DNA from: Protonemura montana
Lineage: Eukaryota > Arthropoda > Insecta > Plecoptera > Nemouridae
Direction: 5' to 3'
DNA: 64,000 nt
Assembly (NCBI GenBank): GCA_947568835.1
Contig: OX387602.1
Coordinates: forward strand, 6,790,570 to 6,854,569
Positions 13,801-25,800 of this stretch are shown piece after piece. Under the pieces are notes generated by a model, which was not told the origin of the DNA, made no database searches, and saw nothing but the letters and a program-made list of their open reading frames with translations. A program made the position numbers and the translations under genes. Every line of letters begins with the position of its first letter. Position 1 is the first letter of the stretch.

Positions 13801-16800
13801 ATAAGTAGTTAGGTACGATATCGTATCGCCGCAGGTGAGAGAAGTTTGCGAGGCATGCCGACGTCGGTGACGTTTGCCACTTTCCTATCCACCGCTTGGC
13901 ATTTACATATCGGCAGCCGCCGCCGCTGCGTGGTGGAGCCGAGAAGAGAGAGGTTGCCGACCTGCACTGTCTTGCTAGGGGACTCCGAACGTACTACACA
14001 CATACGACCAGGCATGCACTTTTTGCCCTCGCCAACGACTCTGTTCTGTACATAACAAGTAGGCCCGGACGTGCTACGGAGATGATTGTACTGTGTCAGT
14101 ACGACCAGCTATTTGTGAATATCACTTTTGAATTGAGTTCACAATAATAATGATATGCTTATTCTCTATCCGAAAGTGTTGTCTCTGTTCTTTTTGTCGT
14201 CAAATATACTGTCGGTAATGATTGTCCTCACGTTTTTAGCTGTGGCGACATTTTTGTCACTGTCAGACCGCGCGCGCGCGCTCGGCTACATCAATAATTA
14301 TTAGTGTATCGTGTCTTCTCTCTTTAATAATAGCATGTAATCTGTATGCAGTATGTTTATTTATATTATTATTACAAGTCACAGCCTATAGGATCTAGTA
14401 CAACAATGCGATGTAATGAATTCTGACGTTCCATTGTTTGAAAATGAGTTGATGACCAAATATGTAGGTGCGGTTATGATGTTGTGTGAAGCTACGACTT
14501 CCTCTTCCCATATAACCGAGTCGGTCGCGTTGGTGGAGGAGGCGGCGACGGTGGCGTCGCTGTTTAAGTGACCCGGACTCTGCCTCCCTTCGCGCGGTGC
14601 AACGCTGAATGTACCGGCCTGTTCGTGGAAACTCGCATGCCAAGGAGTTCCATTAATTTCATTATTCTAATCTAAATCCAGAAATAAATAGCGTCATTGG
14701 CTCTAGCATGAAATGTGCTCTCCTATCTGCTTCTCGGTGCTTCGGTCACGTTCACCTCTTGCCTTCTTGCCCGCATCACTCCCGGCCCGTCGACCTTAAC
14801 GACGCAATCGCCGGCACACATGATTAATATCTTCATAATCACTGCTACTCAAGTCGCGTTGCAAAGGTAGAAACCTGTGCGGCAAACTGCAGATGGTTCT
14901 TGTTTATTTGCCAATTCTGAAGACCCTCTGGGCATCGACAAGACTTATTGTCCTTCTCTCAAGTCTCATTGCAGCGAACGAAAAAGAGGAGCGTGTAATA
15001 ATTAAAGTAATGCCATTAGGCCACAATCTAATTATACGAGCAAATGCATAAGCGTCGGCCGCATCGCATCCAATATAGACATCTAGTTTTTCCCACAATT
15101 AACATCGGGAGGCGGCGGTGGCGGCGGACGTTGAGCGTTGAACTTGCATGCAAATCAGAACATCTTTGTGTTCCATCACTCGCAGTAGAATGGTCGCTGC
15201 AACGCAACGCAACTCGAGCACTTCTTTTGCATTACGTGAGCCATTGCATGAGCTACTTGCTTATCCTGGATCCCTATCTAGATGATGACTGCTATTACAG
15301 TAAGATTCATACATTAATGCACCCAACCAGTGCAATTGTAACATCAACTTCTGGTGTTATTTATGCGTATAATAACGCTCAGCTCGGTAAAGGAAGGGCT
15401 AAATCGTACGAGTTCGAGAAACGATTTGCATAGCCGTCCTGGTAAGCAGCAACACCATTTGCTCCCAATGTCTTCGGTGCCGATGACCAGAAACGGGACC
15501 GCGCCCCCTCTCCAGCAGTTTGGTGGGTTTGGTGGAAAACGATGCTAATTTCCTTGTTCCGTTTGTTCCAGGCGACCCGGAAGGTGTCAAAATGCGGCTA
15601 CCTCTTCGTCGCTCCCGGCTGGGACTTTTCGAACCCTCTCAATCGGACCAAGGTAAGTCGCCGTACGCTGTGGTAGTCCGACCATCGACGCCAACTACTG
15701 GCGAGGAGCATGTTTGTTCGTACACAAACCGACTGACCACTTCTTATAGTTCTTATCCTTCTTCTCCTTCTTGTACTTCTGTCGAGGACCGCCTTTTATC
15801 GCGGCTAGTTGAGATGAAATGACCTTGTTGGGTTATTTCACTCGACTCGTCCAGTATACCTTTGGAGAATGAGATACACACACACACACACACATGCACT
15901 AACGCACGCAACAAACTAGTCGATGTAGTTGGTGATTTAAGTGAAGACTGGGAACGGAAGACCGGCCGACGTATTCTATCAATACTATTGGCAATCGGTA
16001 GTTTCAATCAAGCGACCGCAAGATCTTGAATGTGGCAGTCGTAAAGGTTGTTACAACTTGATTCTGAGGTGAGGCAGCTCGAAAACATGAGCCATTCGTA
16101 ATCTGACAGCAAGACAATTAGAGAACCGAACGTTTGGAGTCTTGGTGCTCGCGTCGAATTCGAAAAGAGGTTTGCGGTAAAGGTTAGGCCAGCTGGTGGT
16201 ATTACTAGACGATGTAAGCTCGTTCGTTGACACGAAGTCGAACCACCCTCGGGGGAAGCAAGCTGAACCCCGAGCTAAGAGACCTTAGAAAGGAGATAAT
16301 AACGTGTAGTAAAATTGATCCGTCGTCGCATAGGGGAATGAGCATTTGTAGGGTTTTTGGCTGATGCACAGTTCTGCTGAATCCACTTAGCGCGGCCAAG
16401 GAGCGGTTTCGACGAGTGTTAGGTGTCGAGAAGCAGTACCTTGTTTTGATGGTCAGGTGTGTGTGTGCGCCCGGATCACCGGCCCCGGCACCAGCAGGAG
16501 TAGCGGTTCTTGAAACTGCCGAGATCCAGTCGGCTCGCTCGATTTGGCCCACTGAGCTAACGCCATCGTCGTCATCCGCGAAACCTACGCCGTGCAGGGA
16601 CGTTCAAACTCGTCTGCCCAATCAATTCTTGACGGCCAATCGTCCATCAAGCGATTTTAACGTTCAGCCGATCTTCATCACGACTATCGTGAGAAATGCT
16701 TGTTTAATTAATTTGCCTTGATTTCATGTCGTGCTTGGTTTGTGGAAGTTCCCTTCAAAATAGTATTATTGTAATCATCGACGTTCGCTTTTTTTCGTAA

Positions 16801-19800
16801 CGATAATCTCGTTATGCATATATTTATTTTATAAGAGAAGCTTTCCCATTTTTGCCCCGTAAACACGCAATCCAGCGGCATCGTTAGACAATGTCTATGT
16901 TTGTAATGCAATTGGTAAACAATGTTTCAACTCGAAGGTGTATTCACCCACAGAAGTTCTCAAAGCTTTTAATTGACGAAAGAGACCAACCGTTTCCGGA
17001 ATCTAGGAAACTTCTGTGCGGAGTACTTCTCTGTTTACTCAAAGAACAATCACTCTCTTATACCACGAATCCTGACGAGTTTCGCAATTTCTAGACCGGA
17101 AGCTGATGAATGACCCAGCAGTAATAGCCGGTGTCTATTTGGGACACACACGTCAAACTGTGACATGACTCGTTCGCAGATCGGGTCAACTGACCCTTAG
17201 TACGCAGCGAGTGTGACAACGGCGGCGGTGGGGTGTGTTTGGCAGAAAGAAGTTGATGTCCGAAGGTCGGTCGGTCGGTGGGCAACTTGTCTTGTGTAAC
17301 GAGGTTAGAGAAAGTGGGTCCACGACGGCTGCTGCGACTGCGGCGGCAGCTTAGCGTTGCATCCACCTGCACTGCGCAGCGCAGCGCAGCCATTGCCTCG
17401 ACCAGGGGTGACTGACATTGGGCAGACAGACACAGGTGGCGCGACGACGCACCTACTACTGGACTAGCATCTCGAAGGTTGCATCATTACATTAGCACAT
17501 GGCACTTCATGTGCTCTACGCGAGGAGTAAAAACATATTCAATAAAGGTCATAAGTGAAACTAATTACGATATGAACCAACTGGCTTAATTTCATCAGGC
17601 TTAGGTATCTCCTTTTACAGACATATATGGTTGACAAGTCAGGACGGCGCGGCACTTCGTAAAGGAGACCGGTGGGTAGCCACTTAGACCGAGTTAGTGT
17701 GGGTTTCCGAACGTTTTTTTTTTGTTTTTAATAAATTAAATTCTTGGCCAAACAGATGTTGTATTGATACAATTGAAGGTCTGCCGCGTCAATCAAAAGT
17801 GTGAGCTAATTGCCGATCATTAATTGAATGTTAGTATGGGTATGGGCGTTCGGGTGCCAGGGCGTCGCGGCGAAATGCGATTGGTCCGATTGCGTTATCC
17901 GACGCCCAAATCTATCGCGACGTCTTGACAAATTGCGGTCATCGGGCAGACTGGGCCGCGCAGGGCCACCAAGCGATTGACGCTCCTAAAAGGCAAAGCC
18001 ATCCAACGTGTTCTTGTGAATACCGTAACCGATTGCGTCAACCTCGGTTCAAAGACAACAACTCTACGTAGGTATTACGTATGATAATGATATGATGATG
18101 TTACAGCTGTCCTTGTTGTCTTGGTAAGATTCAAGTGGGCGGTCCTCCGTGCAGTATTGATGCGCGTGTGCTGGAAATCGCACAAGTGCACTTGCTTTGT
18201 GCATAATTTTACAGCAAACAATGAATGACTTTGGCATCGGCTTGTGGGCAGAATATGGTCGGTATGCTAATTGAGGCGGTGGATAATTTACGGTAATAGC
18301 ACTAAGATGAGTATTTTTTATTTGGTGTGATGTTAGCGCCGGTTTTTTTTTTGTCGCTGGGATGGTGAAGTATTAAAAATTTAACTGCTACATAAATATT
18401 GTTCGTAAAACTCGGCGTGGAGTTCGCGTTTCATAACAAATGTTTTTTTCAATTGAGTTATCCCGTCGGCTCCTCTGCTTCGCTTCATGTGTGTTTCGCG
18501 TCACGGATCAATTTTGCGAGTTTATGTTTCCATTTTGCACGAGGCAAATTTATGGCGTACGTAACACGAATGAACGGTCCTGTTACTGTAAGTTGTTACT
18601 AGTTATGTAGCCGAAGTTTATATACATAATACACACAAAATTATAGGCAAGGACCCATAAACTATACTTATTTTTTGGGTAATGTATGTATTTCCAGTTA
18701 GAGCCTCAACTAAAGTATGCCTCGAGTTGCTAGTTTCAGTTTCACATTTTCTCTGTGGACTCGGATTTCCACAACGCAGTTCGTGTATTGGCGGCCGAAA
18801 TTAGAAACCCAGAAATGTAGGCGACTAGAAAATAACACACGATGGTGATAATCACGGACGATAATTTTCGAAAAGCTGGTTTGCACGTGCGACTACGCAC
18901 GTGCACAAGAATACTTGGCGGTGCATTTCCTCGCGAGTTTCCGTAGTCTTGGCCGGAAAGAAATCTTTGCTCAACAGACTCATCCTTGGCCATCTGCTTC
19001 CTCCTGGTCAGAGAAGAAAATAGTATAAAGTGTGTCGTAAATGAGCAAGCATACTATGTAGTAGTAGGTGGGGCCCGGTGTGCACTCACCTTGCTTACAC
19101 CCCCTTTCACTTGGTCGACGGTATCCCATTCATTCACTTTTCTCATTCACGCTCGCGCGTATTAGCTGAGCGTCTGGTCATTGATGAATGACCATCAATT
19201 CACCGAATGCCCGGCGTTCATTTTATTGTCCGCCGAGCCGCTCATCGAGGAATGCTTTTGAAAAATAGTTCGGCGTTGGTTGGGATTGAGCGACCAGTGA
19301 GCTCGCTACTGGAGGAGCTGCGCCTGATAAACACACCAATATGTTGAAATCATTTGTTAGTAACGATGAGGTCTCTTGGCCCAAATAATACTCCTCTCAT
19401 CGATCATTTTCTCTTCAAAATACATATGCCGACAAGTACGCTTTTTTACCCTCATTTAAAGATCAAAGCGCACCGTGATGTTCGTTGAGCCAAACGGTGC
19501 AAAGGCAAACAGGAAGTTATCCTCAGTCCACACAATCATTCATAGTTATATCCGATCAAAATGACATGCCTCTTGTTGTTCATTTGTATGTTATAGTCAT
19601 AACAAATGTCGAAGTCATGAGGGAACTCATGCTCCAAACAAATTTCCCTTCGATCAATTTCCCTCTTGTTGATCGTGGATTATCTAACAATTCTCTTACT
19701 ACGGGTCACGGAAGTTTGAGTGATCGCTCTTCCTCTCATCTTTATTATGAGTACGTTCATAGTCACTGATACGGTAGATAAAGTGTTCAGCGGTCTCGGA

Positions 19801-22800
19801 TAATGTTGTCAAAGTTGGTACATCTCAAGATTAAGTCACTCGATACGATATTTCGTGACGAAACCACCCGACTAGTGTATTTACATGACGTGCAAAGAAA
19901 TCGGCGAGAACGCCAAGCCATGGAAACTATTGATCCTTGTACTTAGACAAAACCGAAACATGGCGAAATGGAACGCTCGTGCAAATAAACGTGAACCGAG
20001 CCGATTTTTTTTTTTTTGCGCGCTCTTGATTGTTTTGGCACGAGAGAATTGTAAATCTGAAAGACAAACGAAAAGTCGCGCTTTGAGCCGCGTGCTTGTT
20101 GGGCTACGCTATGTTCACGGTCCCGGTATTGCGAAGGCGTCAGATCGGCACTGGCAGGCATCCGTGTAACTAACGGACAGGTTGCGAGGTGTAACGTGCA
20201 CTTGTTGATTTACTTGTTCTCTCTGTCGAGAGAAGAAAAATATGTTTGAATGGAAGACGACAGGAAAAACGGATACACCGTTTATATGTCCACTTAGATC
20301 GGTGTGGTGTAACGAAAAGAAGTGGGTAATTTTCTCGGCGGTCGGTTTTTCACGTTGCCGTTCTAGCGAGCGGCTCTGGTGACTTGGGCCGCAGACTGGA
20401 GGGTTCATCTGCCAATGAGGTCGCCCATCTCGCCCATCTTCTTCGTCCGCCCGCCCGCCCGCCCGCCCAGCTAGACTGACAAAATTGAATTGCAAGCAAG
20501 TTCTAGACAGGCGCAAGCAATGATCGAGCGATTATTTATAGATGTTTCACTTGCTATGCAAAGTGTGAAGAACCAACGTCATTTTATTTCATCTGTGCAC
20601 GCCTTTTTTTTTGCACATTTTCCCTTGCAAACTGGTCTGCTTGTAAGTTGTAACTGGTGTCGTATCAATTTTCTCCGCGCAAGATTTTATGAATTCAGCA
20701 GGTGAAAAGTAGAAGTATCATTAGTCTGAATTTCTAATTCCTTTTAAGCCCATAGCTATCGCAGGTAAAGTGAAGTGAACTGTTTTCGTGTACGGACAGG
20801 TTCTAAAACTGGCATTTGTATAAAGAAAGACACACATGTGCTCGTTGGACGCGCTCTTCGATTTCTTTTCTTGATGACGATTAACAAGAAATCAGAGCAT
20901 ATCAACAAGCCACATGACAAAACGAATGCCACTCTCTGAACAGAATAATTGATTGAGACGAGCACATAATTGTTCGTTTGTATTTTGTTTCGTGGGCCTT
21001 ACGCGATTCGATTGACCTTTCGTTCCATCTTCTTTTCGTATTAATTCTAATGACATGATGACGTCTTCATTAATGCGCTTATCAATAGAATATCAACGTC
21101 TCATTGCGTCGAGGACCCTCATAGCATTTAGGCAACTTGCATGATCATCATTTCGTAAAACTTATGTTTTTGGTTGCTATAATAGAACAATGTATACTTC
21201 ACTTTAGTAGTTTACAAAACACCAACGGCTGTAATTTGATGTTTTTTGTGTTGCTTTCAGAGATGGCAGCGACGGTGGTTCGTCCTCTACGACGACGGCG
21301 AGCTCAGCTATTCCGTCGACGAACACGTAAGATTCGATCATTCTCACACGCATACATCTGTTTAGTCGAGATCGCGATCGCCAGGCTAGCCGGCACAGTC
21401 CCTCGACAACCGCAGAAAGCAGTCAGAGCACCTTCCTTAAAGTTATTATTACTATTTACAATCACTCTGTAACTCATAGGTACTCGCAGAGCGATGGGCT
21501 GCACTGTTTTTCAATAATTTCGAGCCAATGACGACAGGATGTGGAGTGTATCCGAATGGTTAAACTTGGCGGAACTAAATGCAGATTTGCTTGTTCGGTC
21601 AAATGCGAACTGTCCAGGAAATCATATGTTCAATCTGTGCGAAATATCATCGTAATCATCTGCTTCTCTCACCCACTCTCTCTATTTCTCTCGCGCGTCC
21701 CGTGTAGGTACGGCACGTCTCTCTGCGTTCGATTTAATTAATAATGGCAATATCGACGGAAACCTCAAAAACGATCAATACCATTTTAAGAGTTTCGGAA
21801 GAGTAATCAACTAACTACGAACGAAAGCTAATATCACAAGATGCCCATAGGGGGCTATTGCAATCAGTCGCTTTCCCCCAGTATCTAGTCCTATCAGTGA
21901 AGCTGCAGGTCTGTCTCAGCTAATAGCAAGCCATAGTAGGCAGGACCTTAGAGCAAGAAACTTCAAAAGGAAGAAGAAAGTCCGTCTCCATATAAATATA
22001 ATATGGAGATGATTGGGCTAAAGAACTGCGTGACGTGACTGGGATAGGCGATTCGAGTGAAATCGCGTGTCTCGGATATTAGCTAGGAGGTGGAGGATCG
22101 GATGAACATAATCTTTGCCCGTGGAAATCATCACATCGACCGTCCACCAGCCCGTCGGCCGAAGAGAGCCAAGCGCTATGCCGACCGACGCCTTGCCACG
22201 GTACTGAAGGGCAACGGGTGGGGCTTCGTTAATGCCGACTTCATTAATACTATAATCAATACGAGCTCATTACTCATTACACTGCAATTACTGGTCGATA
22301 AAGACAGGTGCAGACTGCAGTAGGTATACGGTCTTCTGCCGTATGTATCTGCGACTCTTGGGCAAACTCTCGCGCTCGTTGCTTCATGAGGTGCCCTGCC
22401 CACATCACCGACTTGGAGAGTAGGTACCTACTCGTTGTCACTTGCGAGGCATCGCTGCTCTTAGTCATGAAAACTCATCATACATTCGCCAGGAGGACGT
22501 AAAAACCAAACGGAAACACCCCGGTCTGTGTCCGCAGCATCCCGAAGTAGACGCAGACCGAAATCGACACAAGCGCTTTTTACCCTCCCGCTCACATATC
22601 CTCAAATTTTCTAGGTAAAAATCGAAACAGGTGTTGTGTAGGTTTGTGGTTCCTCAGCGAGGTCCTCGCATCGTGCGCGTTCGAGTCTCGAAGGTCACCC
22701 AACCCAGGCAACACCATCGCGGAGGCAACCCATGTAACGCCGCAGAGATACTCGATAGCCTAAGAGTGGCCGACTGGTCGTACGTTTGTTGGACACTCGA

Positions 22801-25800
22801 TGTGTACCATATCAGCAGCCATATTTGCCCAATTGTCATGTTTTCTAATTTTCGAAGACATATAGGAGCGCGCGGTGCGTTTTCTCCTGCCTAAGATCTA
22901 GAGCAGAGTTTACATACTGAAAAAAAAACACTGAAAAACACCCAACGAAAACGCGTGTTAGCTTCACGAAACCCCGCACAGGTAGCGTAGTGCCCCTGTT
23001 CACGGGCCTAGCATGGTGCCTAGGCACTCAGCTGGCCTCTCTTCGACCGTCGGGGCCCTCTACTTCGTATAGGTGGCCTCTGGAAGTCGCGCTCACTACA
23101 GCTAGCCGAGTCTGACTGGCCTGGGCTGCCAGCAACGCATTCCTTCACGTGTTCACCGGCCAGAGATGGATATTATTATACTTACTACTCCTGTCAAAAA
23201 TATAAACCTCGCCATACGTCACCCTCTGCAGCCGAAACACCTCAACGCGCGGGAAACCAAATGACCGCGCGTTTTTTTTTTCACTTTTCACAAGCGATTG
23301 CTGATGATCGCTCCATGAAGAAAATAGTGTCAAGCTGTCGACGTGCCAAATTGCGAGTCTTCTACCGCTCACGTGCAGACCACGCCGGTACACCGACCAC
23401 ACGAATCAATTTCCGCGTCCACGCCTGCTGACTGCCTGGCATCGCGTACTTGTTTTCTCGGTTTGCTGGAAAAGTCGGGATCGTTTCTTGGTTGTCTTGA
23501 AAACACCCACGTGCTCTGCACAGTGTTTGTGACGACGACTGCTACGTACTGCTGCAGCAGAATCGCGTTGCACCTGATTTGCATCTCGCGCACTGCCTGC
23601 GAGTGGGTGTTATAATAGTGTTAGCTGACATGGTAGTGTGCATGAATGGTTGTGTAAACGTTATTATAGGATATACGTACCTAGCTGAGCGAGTGCAATG
23701 GTCGACGCGAGTAAAGTAGATTATTGTTACGTTGTATGAGCAACAATCAACATGCACACATGCACTCTTATCGTTCGCACGTTGCCCTTTTTATTGCACC
23801 GTAGAAAAGATAAACATATATGTTCGTGTAAAACAGTGAAAACTACTTCTTGAGTAAACTGTCTTGTCGAAACTTAATTAACGTATACGAACATGTAAAT
23901 TATCTGTGTGATCTCTCATGATTCATCTGGTTTCTCAGATGATTGCTGTCTTTTTGCTGAGAATCCTGTTAGTCAGCCGTCCCCTTGGCACAAATACGCT
24001 TTCAGACCCGTCAACACGATTTCCTCTAATTCCGTCGCGACGCTATGGCGACGCTGCTGTGAATCAGAAAGGGGTTGCGAAACGTTGAGAATACCTGGCC
24101 CATCCCGAAGATACCGCTTCGTCTAGACTGATTTAGATGGACTCCATGATCGGGTGCACGTGCGAAATTCCGAGGCGGCCAAATTGAAAGCATGCGGCGT
24201 GACAAGCGTGGCGCCAGCGACCTGCGACGGCGACGTACCCGCGTTTAGGGTCACTCACTGTGTGCTCGGGCTCCCAGTGGTGAGGGGGGGGGGGGGGGGG
24301 AGGTATTGGTCGTGCTCGCCGATCAGTGCCAGTCTGGTGGGCGATCGACTTGTGGTGCTTGCTGTATTAGGTGATATAGGGGTGCGATTTCGTGGAACCT
24401 CGCAGTTAGCGGTGACATGATAATTCACGCGTCTTCCATTTAATTTCAGATAGTTGATAATCCAACCATCAACCCCTACCCTTTAATATCCCTCTATCCT
24501 TAAATATTTCATGCCGTGCTAGAATATGGTTGTATAAAATAGAGCATTGGCCTTTCACCTATTCCATACATGTACCTAAACCACCTCGTGTCATTCAGGA
24601 ATCTATGAACGTCTATGCTAACTCCTCGCATGGTAGGGAGGGGGGGGGGGGGGGGCGTAGAAGGGGATTCGATATGATTATCAATCTATCACAGCTCGCT
24701 AATCGCGTGGCAGTCGTTTTGTAGTTCATCTTGACAATGATCGATGCCGGTAGCGAGATTTAAGAATGCCTGACTTACGATGCTGGTTCGATTCGAGCTT
24801 GGTGATCGGCCATCCTTGGCTCGCCCTCTTTATTGCACAGTGTTATTCCACGCAACTTTTGGGATGGTTCCTCGACCCCAAGACATGCCAATTGGTTGGC
24901 CTCTTCGTCCTATGTGAAGTTGTGAACAGCACTAAACGAATGTATCAGAACGACACAGTCTTCTGAACTTCAATTTTCTAAACAACAGGAAAACAAGCAC
25001 AATAGAAATGTTGTCATAGTACGGTTTCACCTTGTTCTCAAAATGAGTTGAAAACAAATTCTATCCTCGCAACCTGACATAAACATTGCTCCTTCATGAA
25101 TCTGGCTCTCCAGCAAGGCTTGAAGCTAGCAGTATATTGACTTGTCAGTGTCACGCCAATTGCATTTGCATGTTGCACCAATGTACAAACTGAAAGCAGA
25201 GCATTGCCATTCTGGGCCCCCACATGCACGTTCTGATCCAGCGAGATAGGAGACATAGTTAGTAGAGTACGGTACGAGTACATGCACAGGAAGGATGTGA
25301 ACACAGGACGCGGACTGGATGTGACACTTGCGTGCAGTTCATCTCCGGCGGGTACTGATCACCTAACCGAGTCGGTGCGAGCTAACAATGTAGTTTACCA
25401 GTCTTGCACCATTGCGTCTCGAAAATGTCTGGCTGGACGACCGAGTAGAGGACTTGAATCCCGGAATCAAAATGTATTGGCTACTCGAAATGTGGCCACC
25501 ATGGATGGTTGACCACCATGCACACTAATCGCCATGATTTGCTCGGGACGAGGACATGATGAGAGTTTGATGAGTGAGACGATGATGAGAGGGAGATGAA
25601 CTTTAAGATGTTACTGTCTTGTACTTCCCACTAATGGCGCGGAAACTCGCTCGAGAGAGAAACCGAAATACATCATCTATGTTTGGGTGCGGATTTTTTT
25701 CAATTCGCGCCAGTAATGAGAAGCCATGTAGATTTAACCAATTTGTATGAAAAATAGTTGATAATATTGATGACTTTTATGAGTTAGTTTGTTGCTAACC

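Larger units (their letters stand above)
15653..21260 (+). other. osp: osp intron 2 (5.6 kb)
   Basis: Contains a CA microsatellite at 15876-15894, a CCCG repeat at 20447-20468 and the nested minus-strand gene at 18742-19090. The rest shows no supported gene. Confidence 0.8.

Noticed and set aside
22090-22323. Short ORF with [11 protein letters not shown], faintly like a cold-shock motif
   Set aside because: Only a few residues match and the essential RNP motifs are missing.
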